Shown here: positions 8,138 through 17,177 of the stretch, piece by piece
How positions within the stretch are numbered: position 1 is the stretch's first letter
How the letters are laid out: each line of letters begins with the position of its first letter
NCBI RefSeq assembly: GCF_003667705.1
Contig: NZ_CP033019.1
Span: 3,348,001-3,412,000 of the forward strand
Reading direction: 5' to 3'
Length of the DNA stretch: 64,000 bases
DNA from: Janthinobacterium agaricidamnosum
GTDB lineage: Bacteria > Pseudomonadota > Gammaproteobacteria > Burkholderiales > Burkholderiaceae_D
Notes under the pieces: generated by a model
The model's database searches: none
Told to the model about the DNA's origin: nothing
The model's input: only the letters and a program-made list of their open reading frames with translations
Made by a program: the position numbers and the translations under genes

Positions 8138-9526
8138 ATGATGCTCAAGGTGTGGCTGGAAATCGTGCAGCAGGCGGCGGCTGGCAGTGGCGCCTTGCTG
8201 ATGTCGGCCTTGAAGCAGGCTCAGGTAACTATAGCCCGGCGGCACGAAGGTGAGGAAGATGCAGCGGGCATCGTGTTGTTTGCCGAGGCCGATGCCGCGC
8301 TGCTGCGAGCACTGCCGGCGCTGTGCTGCCATGCCCGCGTGCTGGCCATTGCCGCCTGCGGCCAGTCCCCCAGCTGCGCGCAACAGCGCGCACTGATGGC
8401 GGCAGGCGTGCTCGACGTGCTGCTGTGGCCGGCGGGCAGCGTCGATGCGGGCCCGGTGCTGGCGCGCCTGCAGCGCTGGCAAGCCGTGGCGCAGCTGCTG
8501 ACGTCCAGCGCCGTGCGCCGGCAGCTGGTGGGCGACAGCGCCGCCTGGAGCGCCCTGCTGCACCAGGTGGTGGAAATGGCCGCCTTCAGCCAGGCGTCGA
8601 TGCTGATCACGGGTGAAACGGGCACGGGCAAGGATTTACTGGCGCAACTGGTCCACCGCCTCGGCAACTGCAGCGGCGGCTTCATCGTCCTCGACTGCAC
8701 CACCCTGTCGCCGGAACTGGCGGGCAGCGAACTGTTCGGCCATGAACGGGGCGCCTTTACGGGCGCGGCGGCCGCGCGCGACGGCGCTTTTGCCCTGGCG
8801 GACGGCGGCGTGCTCTTCCTCGATGAAGTGGGTGAATTGCCGCTGCCGCTGCAGGCGCAGCTGCTGCGCGCCATCCAGGAGCGCAAATACAAGCGCGTGG
8901 GCGGCAATACCTGGCAACCAACCCAGTTTCGCCTCGTCTGCGCCACCAACCGCGAGCTGGAAGACGAAGTGGCGCGCGGCGCCTTTCGCGCCGACCTGTA
9001 TTACCGCATCGCCGGCTGGCGTTGCCAGACGCCGCCCCTGCGCGAGCGCCAGGACGACATCCTGCCGCTGGCCCGGCATTTCCTCGCCGAACTGGCGCAA
9101 CAAGAGCCGCCCCCGCTGGACGCCGCCGTGCTCGAATATCTGCTGCTGCGCGATTATCCGGGCAATGTGCGCGAACTGCGCCAGACCGTCACGCGCATCT
9201 GGCACCGCCATTGCGGCCCCGGCCCCATCACCATCGGTGCCTTGCCGCCCGAGGAACGGCTGCTGGCGCCGGCCTGGCCCGACCAGCATTTCGAGGCGGC
9301 CGTGCGGCGGGCCCTGGCCCAGGGCTGCAAGCTGTCGCACATCACACGCTGCGCCGCCGACGTGGCCATCCGCCTGGTGCTGGCCGAGGAACACGGCAAC
9401 AACCAGCGCGCCGCCGCCCGCCTGGGCGTGACGGACCGCGCCCTGCAGATACGCCGCAAGGCGGCCGCCTGCACGGCGCAAGCCGCTACTGCCGCGACAC
9501 CGCTGGCCACGCCAGCCGCCCTGTGA
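8138..9526 (+). CDS. Sigma-54-dependent transcriptional activator (enhancer-binding protein)
   Basis: The product activates RNA polymerase carrying sigma-54 by ATP hydrolysis. The central AAA+ domain has every landmark: Walker A GETGTGKD, the sigma-54-contacting GAFTGA loop in ERGAFTGAAAA, Walker B VLFLDEVGELP, the sensor region FRLVCATNREL, and NVRELRQTV. A Fis-like helix-turn-helix ends the protein (NNQRAAARLGVTDRALQIRRK). The N-terminal 130 residues are alanine-rich and match no sensor domain I recognise. The GTG at 8117 and the ATG codons at 8138 and 8141 are all possible starts, and none has a strong Shine-Dalgarno. The target is unknown. It is convergent with the eight-gene operon whose last gene ends seven bases away, so it is a neighbour but not a proven regulator. 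Confidence 0.88.
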   Translation: MMLKVWLEIVQQAAAGSGALLMSALKQAQVTIARRHEGEEDAAGIVLFAEADAALLRALPALCCHARVLAIAACGQSPSCAQQRALMAAGVLDVLLWPAGSVDAGPVLARLQRWQAVAQLLTSSAVRRQLVGDSAAWSALLHQVVEMAAFSQASMLITGETGTGKDLLAQLVHRLGNCSGGFIVLDCTTLSPELAGSELFGHERGAFTGAAAARDGAFALADGGVLFLDEVGELPLPLQAQLLRAIQERKYKRVGGNTWQPTQFRLVCATNRELEDEVARGAFRADLYYRIAGWRCQTPPLRERQDDILPLARHFLAELAQQEPPPLDAAVLEYLLLRDYPGNVRELRQTVTRIWHRHCGPGPITIGALPPEERLLAPAWPDQHFEAAVRRALAQGCKLSHITRCAADVAIRLVLAEEHGNNQRAAARLGVTDRALQIRRKAAACTAQAATAATPLATPAAL

Positions 9527-9532
9527 TCTGCC

Positions 9533-10267
9533 TCACGCCAGGCCCGCCAGCCGCAAAAAATTGCCCCCCGTGATCAGCGCCGCATCCAGCGGCGGCAAGC
9601 CCAGCAAGTGAATCTTGTGCAATTCCAGCCCCGGATGCAACCAGGGGCCATCCGAGCCGAACAAGACCTTGTGCGGCCCGGCACGGCGCACGGCCTGTTC
9701 CAGCAAATCAAAGCGGCGCACGCCCGAGCTGTCCGTATGGATGTTGCGGTGGCGTACCAGATGGTCGATCAGCGCCAGCTGGGCCGCCCAGTCGTCGCCG
9801 AAACTGCCCAGGTGGGGCAGGATGAAGTTGACGTCGGGATACTGCTGCGCCAGCAGTTCGGCCACGGCCACCTCGCCGGCCGGGTCGTACAGCACGGGCA
9901 GACCGAAGAAACGGGCCGCGTCGCACACTTCGCCGCTGATGCGCGCGTCAAAGCGGTGCGCCTTGATGCCGACAAAACCATAGCGTTCGACGGCCGTGCG
10001 CACCAGGTCCATGATGCGGCCCCGGTCGCGCCGCGCATGCACGAAGGCAAAGCCATAAAAACGCTGCGGATCGGAAGCGGCCAGGCGCGCCACGCCGTGG
10101 TTGGCAATCGCATAATCGGAGTGGAAGGCGGCGAACAGCACGCTGCGGGCGATGCCGGCCGCCTGGGCCCGGCGCAGGTAGGCGTGCAGCGGCGCATCGC
10201 TGTCCCACGGCCCGCTCAAGCCGTCGCCTGGCCCCGCATGGCAGTGACTATCGATGACCAGCGCCAT
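9533..10267 (-). CDS. Amidohydrolase family (TIM-barrel metal hydrolase)
   Basis: The 244-residue protein starts with the metal-binding strand VIDSHCHAG (H-x-H) and continues with VGIKAHRFD, FILPHLGSF and KVLFGSDGPW, the ordered metal and catalytic positions of amidohydrolase-2 proteins. Such enzymes hydrolyse or decarboxylate small cyclic or carboxylated compounds. It is a little short for the family (usually about 260-330). It follows the last small-paralog gene by 16 bases on the same strand, so it is probably the final gene of the long operon. Its substrate, and whether it serves that operon, are unknown. Confidence 0.75.
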   Translation of the reverse strand: MALVIDSHCHAGPGDGLSGPWDSDAPLHAYLRRAQAAGIARSVLFAAFHSDYAIANHGVARLAASDPQRFYGFAFVHARRDRGRIMDLVRTAVERYGFVGIKAHRFDARISGEVCDAARFFGLPVLYDPAGEVAVAELLAQQYPDVNFILPHLGSFGDDWAAQLALIDHLVRHRNIHTDSSGVRRFDLLEQAVRRAGPHKVLFGSDGPWLHPGLELHKIHLLGLPPLDAALITGGNFLRLAGLA

Positions 10268-10283
10268 GCCCGCCTCCCTGCGC

Positions 10284-10934
10284 TCAGTTCCAGTCGCCCA
10301 TGACGACGATGCGGTTGCCGCGTCGGCGCCAGCGCCCGCTTTCCTCTTCCTGCTGCGGCGCAGGCGAGCGGAAATGCGGCAATTGCTGATGCAAGGCCCG
10401 CGTCAGCGCACTCTCGATGGCGCGCGCACTGCCATCGCCGTCGGCCGCCAGACGGGCCGCCTGCCCCGCGATGCGCACGAAGCGGCGCGCCATCTCCAGT
10501 TCGCGCTCGGCCGGCGCCTCGGCTTCCATTTCCAGCTCCAGCGCATCGCTGGCCGCGCGCCCCAGGGCGGAACCGAGCGCCGTGCCCACGCCCGGTATCG
10601 GTATCATCGAACCGAGAGCGCCGCCGACGAAGGGCAAAGCCGTCTTGGCCACGGCCTTCAAGGCGCCGCCCAGGGGCTTGGCCACCTTGGCGATAGTGGA
10701 ACCCACTTTCTTGACGCCCTTCCATACGCTCTTGAAGACCTTGCCGAGAAACTGCTCCAGTTCCTCCTCGCTGGCCACTTCCAGCAATTCCATGGCCAGC
10801 TGCAATTCCTCCTCTTCGCTCAAGACGGCCGGCGCCGCCCCCTTGCCGGGCCAGTCCGGGCCGAATTCCAGCACTTCAAACGCGGCGCCGGCCCGCTGCC
10901 GGCATTGCGCGCATGCGCATTCGAGTTGGTGCAT
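10284..10934 (-). CDS. Small paralog C: acidic helix, cationic glycine-rich core, C-terminal GRWRRRGN motif
   Basis: The start at 10934 follows a strong AAGGAG and gives 216 residues. The N-terminus has four cysteines or near-cysteine spacing (ECACAQC). The signature EEEELQLAMELLEVASEEEL, then EQFLG, follows at about residues 40-65. Next is a lysine- and glycine-rich stretch, KSVWKGVKKVGSTIAKVAKP and then ALPFVGGALGSMIPIPGVG, which resembles an amphipathic membrane-active or glycine-zipper segment. A glutamate-rich helix (LELEMEAEAPAERELEMARR) follows, and the end is SGRWRRRGNRIVVMG. The same order occurs in the proteins at 16383-17114 and, in weaker form, 17178-17744. No signal peptide is visible. 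I do not recognise a named family and assign no function. Confidence 0.7.
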   Translation of the reverse strand: MHQLECACAQCRQRAGAAFEVLEFGPDWPGKGAAPAVLSEEEELQLAMELLEVASEEELEQFLGKVFKSVWKGVKKVGSTIAKVAKPLGGALKAVAKTALPFVGGALGSMIPIPGVGTALGSALGRAASDALELEMEAEAPAERELEMARRFVRIAGQAARLAADGDGSARAIESALTRALHQQLPHFRSPAPQQEEESGRWRRRGNRIVVMGDWN

Positions 10935-10980
10935 GATGCTCTCCTTCGCAATGATCAAGGCGTGGCTTCCGGGTCCACAT

Positions 10981-11811
10981 TCAGCTCCACATTTCACCGA
11001 GCACGGCCAGTTCCAGTTCGCGCCGCTGGTTGGTCAGCACGCCGCGCTGGTTGGCGAACATGTCGTCGTGGATGCGCTGCTCGATGCGGCGCCGCTGCGC
11101 CGCCGAGGACAGGGGCGCCACATACACCTGGTGCCCGCTCAGGTCCACGCCCATCATCTGGCCGCACAGCCGGTGCTGCAGCAGGCGCCGGTGCAGGTCG
11201 TCCGTCTGGCCGCTGTAGGCGCGGCGGCGCCCGCCCGCATCGAATTCGATCACATACAGGCCCGGCCCCCGGCCATTCGGATCGCGCAAGGCATTGGCCA
11301 GCGTCCCCAGCGCCAGGTAATTGAGGGCGGCCGCTTCCGGCACCCGGCCCATGGTGCCGGCCAGGGTCGGCGGGATTTCGCCCTGCTGCTGGCCGTCGTC
11401 CTGCCCCTGGTCCTGCCCTTGGTCCTGGTCAGGTTCCGGCTCCTGCTGGTCTCCAAACGCGGGTTCCGCCACGGGATAGGGCGCCGGATAAAGCGTGGGA
11501 TAGATGGCCGGATAGCCGCCCCAGCCCCGGTAGCGCGGCGGCAGGTAGGACAAGGGCGGCGGCGCGGGGCGTGGGGGCCGACGCGCCGGATTCGCCTGGT
11601 AGCGCGGCGGCATGGGGCGGCGCGGGCCGCGCAGTGGGGGCCGCGCGCGCACGCCGCCGCCATAGCGCCCGCTGCCGGGCCGCCAGCGCTCGCCCTCCCA
11701 CTCGGACTCGGATTCCCCCTCCTGCGCCCACTCCTGCTCCTGCTCCCACTCGTACTCACCTGCCGCTGCCGCTTGCCCCGCAAAGGGCAGCATTTCAAAC
11801 GCGTCGTTCAT
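10981..11811 (-). CDS. GIY-YIG-like nuclease-fold protein with acidic/proline-rich N-terminal half
   Basis: The start at 11811 is set by a perfect AGGAGG upstream and yields 276 residues. Residues 1-45 are glutamate- and tryptophan-rich (EYEWEQEQEWAQEGESESEW). Residues 50-140 are rich in Pro, Arg, Tyr and Gln and look unstructured. From about 185 a GIY-YIG-like domain is seen: GLYVIEFD, then AYSGQTDDLHRRLLQHR, which carries the second motif and the conserved Arg. A later RRIEQRIHDD could supply the metal-binding Glu. Such domains cut DNA, but this one could be catalytically changed. It overlaps the upstream PLP-enzyme gene by 17 bases and is therefore probably translationally coupled. Confidence 0.7.
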   Translation of the reverse strand: MNDAFEMLPFAGQAAAAGEYEWEQEQEWAQEGESESEWEGERWRPGSGRYGGGVRARPPLRGPRRPMPPRYQANPARRPPRPAPPPLSYLPPRYRGWGGYPAIYPTLYPAPYPVAEPAFGDQQEPEPDQDQGQDQGQDDGQQQGEIPPTLAGTMGRVPEAAALNYLALGTLANALRDPNGRGPGLYVIEFDAGGRRRAYSGQTDDLHRRLLQHRLCGQMMGVDLSGHQVYVAPLSSAAQRRRIEQRIHDDMFANQRGVLTNQRRELELAVLGEMWS

Positions 11812-12841
11812 ATCGCCTCCTCGTGTGATGTTCAAGCAAATTCATCGCCTGCTCCAGTTGCCCGGGCGTCTGATCGGCCCGCAGCAGAAAAGTCAGCGCC
11901 CCGGGACCTTCCCCCGCTTGCGCCAGCGCCAGCACGCCCGCCGCGCGCAAGGCTGGCTGCAAGTGGGCGCGTCCGGGCAGGCGCTGCACGGGAAAGCTGC
12001 CGCCCCGGCAAGCGATGCCAGACGCCGCCATCCCCGTCCTCCATTGCGCCACCCTGTCCGCCAGCCTCGCGCGCAGCGCGTCGCCGTGGCGCGCATTGAG
12101 CGCCACGGCACGCCGCGCGGCCGCCAGCACGGCGGCCGACGGCGGACTGGCATGCACGCGCGTCTGGCTGTGCGCCGCAAAGCGCTGCAACAGGCCGCCG
12201 CTGCCCGCCAGCACGGCCAGCGGCACGCCAAAGCCCTTGGCCAGCGAGGCGCCGACGATCAAATGGCCGCCCGCCTCGTCGCAAGCGCCCTGCAAGCCGT
12301 GCAGCCGCGCCGAGCCGCCGCCTTGCGCGCCCGCCACGCCCAGCACCTGTGTATCGTCCAGCAGCAGATAGCCGCCGCCCTGGCGCGCCAGGGCCGCATA
12401 AGCGGCCAGCGGCAAGACCTGGTCGCTGCCCGGCACATAGCCGTCGGCCAGGATCAACGGACGCCGCCCCTGCCTGCCCCAGGCCGCCGCCAGGCGCCGC
12501 AGCGCCGCCATATCGCCGCTGGGAAACAAGCGCAGCGGCAAGCCCAGCGCCTGCGCCCGCTCGGCGCCCCAGCGCGCGATGGCATAGCTGCCGCCATCGA
12601 CGAGGATCACCAGCCGCTCGGCAGCCAGCATGCCGAACAGGTCCCAGAACAGGTGCAGGGTCGACGGCAGCACGCAAGCGGCCTCGCAGCCTTGCAACGC
12701 AGCCAAGTCCGCGGCCAGCGCTTGCGCGCCCGGCGGCTCCCGCAGCGCGGCCGGCTGGCCCAGGGTCAGGCTGCTCCACGGCGTCAGCGAGGCCGCCGGA
12801 TGGCGCATGCCCAGGTACAGGGCACTGGTAAAGTCGAGCAT
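11795..12841 (-). CDS. PLP-dependent enzyme of the alpha-oxoamine synthase / aminotransferase class I-II fold
   Basis: The 348-residue protein shows fold-type I PLP features. GYLLLDDTQVLGVAG carries the Asp that contacts the pyridine nitrogen. GASLAKGFGVPLAVLAG carries the likely Schiff-base lysine, and an early GxxAACVLPSTLHLF stretch covers the phosphate-binding region. The wording resembles 8-amino-7-oxononanoate synthase and serine palmitoyltransferase relatives, but the protein is shorter (usually about 390). No biotin or sphingolipid genes are nearby. It follows the 716-residue gene by 20 bases inside the operon. A role in making or attaching a small group for this system is a guess; the reaction cannot be read from the sequence. 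Confidence 0.7.
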   Translation of the reverse strand: MLDFTSALYLGMRHPAASLTPWSSLTLGQPAALREPPGAQALAADLAALQGCEAACVLPSTLHLFWDLFGMLAAERLVILVDGGSYAIARWGAERAQALGLPLRLFPSGDMAALRRLAAAWGRQGRRPLILADGYVPGSDQVLPLAAYAALARQGGGYLLLDDTQVLGVAGAQGGGSARLHGLQGACDEAGGHLIVGASLAKGFGVPLAVLAGSGGLLQRFAAHSQTRVHASPPSAAVLAAARRAVALNARHGDALRARLADRVAQWRTGMAASGIACRGGSFPVQRLPGRAHLQPALRAAGVLALAQAGEGPGALTFLLRADQTPGQLEQAMNLLEHHTRRRYERRV

Positions 12842-12861
12842 GCACGCGCCCCGCTCCCGCC

Positions 12862-15012
12862 CTAGACGCTGCGCAGCTGCTGGCTCAGGCGCTGGCGCAG
12901 CAACACCGAAGGCATCGTCGATTCGACCACCGGGTCGCTGCTGTCGACGGACAGATCGACCCCCGTGGCGGCGCGGTAGCCATGGATATAGCCTTGCACT
13001 TGCGGCCGCCAGAAGCGCGCCCAGTTGAATGCCTGGGTCGGTTCATAGATATCGCTCCAGTTGCCGTAACGCACGGAAAGCAGCAATTGCTCGCCAAAGA
13101 TGGCCAGGTTACGGAAATGCATGACGCTCGTGTCCGTCCAGCCCTGCAGTTTCTTCATGGCGTCGACCCTGTCCATCCACGGTTCCGGATACGCCACCAT
13201 CACGCGCGTGGGCAAAAATTCGCGGAATTCTGGCCGCGCCAGCATCCATTGCTGCATCAGCATCTCGATGCGCGCCGTCGACGGCAAGTCGCCGAACTGG
13301 TTGTGCGCGCCCTGCGACAGGATCAGGTGGATCTCCTTGAGTGCATTCAACACGGGGAAGGCATCCGCCTTCACGGTGGTGTCGTCATCCTGCTTGTAGA
13401 ACGAGGTCAGCAGGCGCAGCAAGTGGTGGAAGGCTTCCAGGAATTTCGAGCGGCTGTCGGCTGGCCGGAAATGCTGCACTGCCTTGCCGTCCAGGCGCAC
13501 ACCGTAGTGATGGTCATACTCGTAGTTCCGGCGCATCACGGTCAGCCGATGCTGTTCATCCTGCGTGTATCCCCACAGTAAATTATTCAGCGGACGCAGC
13601 ATGTCGATTTCCGTGTTCGACAAAGGATCGAGATGGTTGCCCGGCGCGCGCAAGTTCTGGAAGCGCTGCGCGATGGCGTTCATGGTCTGCACCAGCATGC
13701 CCTCTTCATGCCAGTACGACCAGATCAGTTCCAGCAGACAAGGATTGGCCAGCTTTTCCTGGATGATGCCAAAGCACAGGTCGACCTCGCCTTCCTGGCC
13801 GCGCGGGATGCTGATGGGGATGTCGGGCAGCTTGCGGCGGATCACGGCCAGGTAGGGCAAGGTCTGGAAGCCGTCGACGTTTTCCAGGTAGTCGTGGCGC
13901 AGCACGGTTTCCAGGTCGCGCCCTTGCGGTATGTCGCGGCGGTCCAGGTAGGCGTTGTCCTCGGCCGGATTGAAGGCCAGCGGCTGGTTCAGCACGCCGC
14001 AATTGACCATCACGAACGCTTCCGTCGCCACTTTCAGCACGCGGTAGGAGTCGGCATCGGAAAACGGCAGCGCGCGGCGCTGCTTGAGCTGCTGGAACAT
14101 GTCGGCCTTTTTCACGAAGCGTTCCTGCTCGAAACCCCGTACGCTGGCCAGGTCGCCGCAAAACAGGCTGTCCATAAAATGCAGGTAGTTGGTAAACGAC
14201 ATCGCCTCGGTACTGTTGCGTATCAGGGTCCACAGCGGCAAGTCTTCCGTCGGCTCCGTTTCCGTGCGCGTCAGCGACACGCCCACGTTGCCCGTGATGG
14301 GCTGCGGCTGGCGCTCTTCCGTCTCGTATTCCGCGTCGAGCGCCAGCATGGCGTGCGGGCTCAGCCCTTCCGGCACGGGCAAGGCGTTGCGCAGTTCGGG
14401 ACGCTGCGACAGCATCATCTGTCCCATGAAGCGGTGCATGCCGGCGCGCCGCACTGGCGTGGAAAACGCGTTCGGCGTACCGCGCATGGGCACCCACGGC
14501 GCGGCGGCCAGCAGTTGCACCTGGTCGCGCCCGTCGGCGCTCTGATCGCCGTCAAACGAGACGGTGGCGATGGCGCGGTCGCCCACCCTGCCGAACTGAC
14601 AGTCGCTGGGATGGCAGTCGGCCGTTTCAAACGCCAGCGTCACCTGCGGGTTGAGTTGGGGCGTGAAGCACAATACGGCGCTGCAGCCGGCCTGCACCGT
14701 CACGCACTGGGGCGCCGTGGCGGGGAAATTGCCATACACCCCCACGTAACTGCCCGTCATCAGGTCGGTAAACACGGTGCCGCCACGCCCATCCGTCCAG
14801 CGCACGCCCACCAGCATGGCGGGATCAGGCACCCAGGTGGCGGCATTGAAGTTGTGGCAATCCGCCTCGGCTCCCCGGTACAGGCTGATGGCGGCATTGA
14901 CGACCATGGCCCCGCTGTCCTGCTCGTGTACGGTGACCGCGATGCTGCCGCCGTGGTGTTTCGGACCCGCCTGGCCCGCCCCTCTGCTTTTGCTGCTCAT
15001 CTTGCTGCTCAT
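12862..15012 (-). CDS. Large protein of unknown function in the eight-gene operon
   Basis: The start at 15012 follows AGGAGA and gives 716 residues. Residues 20-120 form a beta-rich segment (SIAVTVHEQDSGAMVVNAAI, then RWTDGRGGTVFTDLMTGSYV) that reads like a carboxypeptidase-regulatory or Ig-type module. The remaining part is mostly helical and rich in aromatic residues, with histidine- and tyrosine-rich motifs such as NYEYDHHYGVRLDGKAVQHF and WRPQVQGYIHGYRAATGVDL. No signal peptide or membrane span is seen. I recognise no family, although an oxygenase- or peroxidase-like helical protein would have similar composition. It follows the HExGH-like gene by ten bases, so the two are in one transcript. 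Confidence 0.6.
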   Translation of the reverse strand: MSSKMSSKSRGAGQAGPKHHGGSIAVTVHEQDSGAMVVNAAISLYRGAEADCHNFNAATWVPDPAMLVGVRWTDGRGGTVFTDLMTGSYVGVYGNFPATAPQCVTVQAGCSAVLCFTPQLNPQVTLAFETADCHPSDCQFGRVGDRAIATVSFDGDQSADGRDQVQLLAAAPWVPMRGTPNAFSTPVRRAGMHRFMGQMMLSQRPELRNALPVPEGLSPHAMLALDAEYETEERQPQPITGNVGVSLTRTETEPTEDLPLWTLIRNSTEAMSFTNYLHFMDSLFCGDLASVRGFEQERFVKKADMFQQLKQRRALPFSDADSYRVLKVATEAFVMVNCGVLNQPLAFNPAEDNAYLDRRDIPQGRDLETVLRHDYLENVDGFQTLPYLAVIRRKLPDIPISIPRGQEGEVDLCFGIIQEKLANPCLLELIWSYWHEEGMLVQTMNAIAQRFQNLRAPGNHLDPLSNTEIDMLRPLNNLLWGYTQDEQHRLTVMRRNYEYDHHYGVRLDGKAVQHFRPADSRSKFLEAFHHLLRLLTSFYKQDDDTTVKADAFPVLNALKEIHLILSQGAHNQFGDLPSTARIEMLMQQWMLARPEFREFLPTRVMVAYPEPWMDRVDAMKKLQGWTDTSVMHFRNLAIFGEQLLLSVRYGNWSDIYEPTQAFNWARFWRPQVQGYIHGYRAATGVDLSVDSSDPVVESTMPSVLLRQRLSQQLRSV

Positions 15013-15022
15013 GTCGTTCTCC

Positions 15023-16378
15023 TCAATGGATAATCAAACGGGATGCCAGGGGCGGCAGCAACCTGCCGGACTGGCGGCCATGCCGCACGACGTCGGCGCA
15101 CAGCTCCGACGTGTCCAGGGTGCTGCGCAAGGCCCAGTGGGTCAGCAAACGCCCCAGCAGCTCGCTTTCGTCTTCCGGACTCAAGGTACCGCTGGCGCGC
15201 GCCTGGCCCAGCACGGCGAACACCAGGGTCGGCGCGGCCTGGTACATCTGCGCCGGCGCCAGGGTCCAGCTGCGAAACAGCTGCGCCAGCATGGCGGGCT
15301 GGCGCGTGTGCACGGCCATGGCTTCGACCAGCGAGCCGCCGCGCAAGGCCGGTGGCCGGTGCTGCACCAGCAAGCCCACGAGGGCCGCCATGCTGGCCTG
15401 CAGCTGCTCCAGCAGCCGCTGCCGGGCCGGCGGCAGGCCGGTCAGCGGGTAGTACGACAGCCACAGCTGCTCCAGCCGGTCCCATTGCGGATGCGGATAC
15501 AAGGCCCGTCCCATGGCACAGCTCAGGCGCACCCGCAGCCATGGCACCGGATGGGGATCGTCGATATTGAGGCGGAAGACAAACACGCGCGGCAGGCTGA
15601 CCACGCCGATCAGGCCCAGGGTGGCGGCCACGCCGACCCGCGCCAGCGACCAGAAGTCGGCCACGATCTCGGAAATCCACCGCTCCCACAGCTGCCACAC
15701 GTGCACCAGACCGCTGCCGCCGTGCTGCATGGCTTGCAGCACGGGCCGCAAGGACGCCACCAGGTCCAGCAGCGCCGCGCCCTGGTGGCCCACCTCGTGC
15801 ACCAGCGACGAGGCGATGCTGCTGCCGATCATGCGTTCGCGCGGCAGGCGGATGATGGCGACGGGATTGTCGCCGCCGCCCGGCAGGCGCGTGCGCGCGC
15901 GGCGGATGGCGGCGCCCGGCCCCCGGTCCAGGTAGCAGATCACGGGCGGCGCCTGGTACACATTGCCGGGCAGCGCCAGCGCATCGGCGGCAACGATGTC
16001 GAGACCGGCCAGCCAGACGCCCGTCTTGTGCTCGCTGCGCTGCGTGATGACTTCGTTGAACAGGTCGAACTGGGTCAGCGCGGCATTGAATTTCAGGCGC
16101 AGAAAGGTGAAGCGGCGCTGCGCCTCGGCGGCGGTGGCCATGCTGGCGCCATCGGCGTGCTCGCGCCGCAGCCAGTGCTGGAACTGGGCCACCATGCGCC
16201 GCAATTCACGCCGGCCCTGCACCAGCTGGCTTTCGATGGCCGACTGGGCGCTGGGCATCAGGGCGGCCGCCAGCACCGTCGGCTCGATCAGCGCGAACGG
16301 TTCCAGCCGCGCCAGACGCGTCAGCAGCGAGCGCGCCTCCTGCGCCAGCATCCAGGCAGCATAAGCGCCGATGGCCAT
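15023..16378 (-). CDS. Putative zincin-like protein (HEVGHQ motif) in the eight-gene operon
   Basis: The ATG at 16378 lies four bases after the stop of the preceding gene and gives 451 residues; the longer open frame upstream only shadows that gene. Around the middle, SIASSLVHEVGHQGAALLDL contains HEVGH, the zinc-binding pattern of metallopeptidases. ISEIVADFWSLARVGVA, about 60 residues later, contains E-x3-D-like positions that could give the third ligand, as in M48-like and related zincins. A hydrophobic stretch (WSLARVGVAATLGLIGVVSL) may be buried or membrane-associated. It is a candidate processing peptidase for the small paralogs encoded next to it. That is inference; catalysis has not been shown for this family. 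Confidence 0.6.
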   Translation of the reverse strand: MAIGAYAAWMLAQEARSLLTRLARLEPFALIEPTVLAAALMPSAQSAIESQLVQGRRELRRMVAQFQHWLRREHADGASMATAAEAQRRFTFLRLKFNAALTQFDLFNEVITQRSEHKTGVWLAGLDIVAADALALPGNVYQAPPVICYLDRGPGAAIRRARTRLPGGGDNPVAIIRLPRERMIGSSIASSLVHEVGHQGAALLDLVASLRPVLQAMQHGGSGLVHVWQLWERWISEIVADFWSLARVGVAATLGLIGVVSLPRVFVFRLNIDDPHPVPWLRVRLSCAMGRALYPHPQWDRLEQLWLSYYPLTGLPPARQRLLEQLQASMAALVGLLVQHRPPALRGGSLVEAMAVHTRQPAMLAQLFRSWTLAPAQMYQAAPTLVFAVLGQARASGTLSPEDESELLGRLLTHWALRSTLDTSELCADVVRHGRQSGRLLPPLASRLIIH

Positions 16379-16382
16379 GATG

Positions 16383-17114
16383 TCAGACGCCGTACAGGAC
16401 GATCTTGTGGCCCTGGCGCGCCCAGCGCCCGCTGGAGGGGCGCATGCCCGCCGAGCCCCTTGCCGCGCCGCCCTGCGCCATGGCCCCGCCCGCAGCGGCG
16501 CCACTGCCGTTCTGCGTGGCGACCTGGCTGCCGGGGCGGCCCAGCAGGCCGGGCGCGAACTGGCGCGCCGCCGCGCTGGCAGCCGCCTGGGCGATGGCGC
16601 GCGGGTCGCCCGAACCGCGTGCCTGCGCGGCGCGGTTGACGGTGTCGGCGGCCAGGCGCACGAACTGCTTGGCGCCCTCGAACTCGCGGTCCTCATTCGA
16701 CGACGCTTCCGCTTCCAGCCCCAGCGCGCTGCCGGCCGCGGAAGCGAGGCCGCTGCCGATCTTGGCGCCCAGCGGGCCGCCGAAATAGCCGCCGATGGCG
16801 CCACCGGCCAGGGGAATCGCCTTTTTCGCTACACCCTTGAGCACGCCGCCGATGGCCTGGCCCACGGGCGACTTGATGATGCCGCCCGCCACCGAGGCGG
16901 CCTTGCGCAGGAAATTGCCGAGGAACTGTTCCAGTTCGGCTTCATTGCTGACCGACAGCAGTTCATTGGCCAGTTCCATTTCCTCGGCTTCGGAAAACAT
17001 GGCGCTCGCGCCACCCTCGCCGCTCCACTCGCCCTGGCCAAACTCGAACTGTTCCGCTTCAAAGCCGGACATCTCCTGCCCGTATTCCAGGGTCGTACGA
17101 TCTAAGTCATGCAT
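16383..17114 (-). CDS. Small paralog B: acidic N-terminus, glycine-zipper core, C-terminal GRWARQGHKIVL motif
   Basis: The 243-residue product starts after AGGAG. It opens with an acidic leader-like region (LEYGQEMSGFEAEQFEFGQG). The conserved signature EAEEMELANELLSVSNEAEL and then EQFLG comes next, followed by a long Gly/Ala/Lys core (SPVGQAIGGVLKGVAKKAIP, then GGAIGGYFGGPLGAKIGSGL) of glycine-zipper type. A charged helix (EASSNEDREFEGAKQFVRLA) precedes an Ala-rich tail with GRWARQGHKIVLYG at the end. Compared with the other two paralogs, the leader motif, the core and the tail are all retained. No Sec signal is present. The design, an acidic leader and a cationic glycine-rich core, is reminiscent of membrane-active peptide precursors, but no such function is established. 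Confidence 0.7.
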   Translation of the reverse strand: MHDLDRTTLEYGQEMSGFEAEQFEFGQGEWSGEGGASAMFSEAEEMELANELLSVSNEAELEQFLGNFLRKAASVAGGIIKSPVGQAIGGVLKGVAKKAIPLAGGAIGGYFGGPLGAKIGSGLASAAGSALGLEAEASSNEDREFEGAKQFVRLAADTVNRAAQARGSGDPRAIAQAAASAAARQFAPGLLGRPGSQVATQNGSGAAAGGAMAQGGAARGSAGMRPSSGRWARQGHKIVLYGV

Positions 17115-17177
17115 GATGAGCTCCTAAAAGTTAGCACCTCGGTTGACACTACAGCGCCGGACAGACTGGCCGTCCGG

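Noticed and set aside
8131..8145. Possible -24/-12 (sigma-54) promoter before the activator gene
   Set aside because: TGGCATATGATGCT has only eight bases between GG and GC; sigma-54 needs ten.
12862..15012. Animal-type haem peroxidase assignment for the 716-residue protein
   Set aside because: Some His/Arg/Tyr-rich helices look similar, but no proximal-His motif or calcium loop could be placed.
15023..16804. 593-residue version of the HEVGH protein
   Set aside because: The extra N-terminal 142 residues are Arg/Ala-rich and lie antiphase inside the upstream gene; the ATG at 16378 is four bases after that gene's stop.
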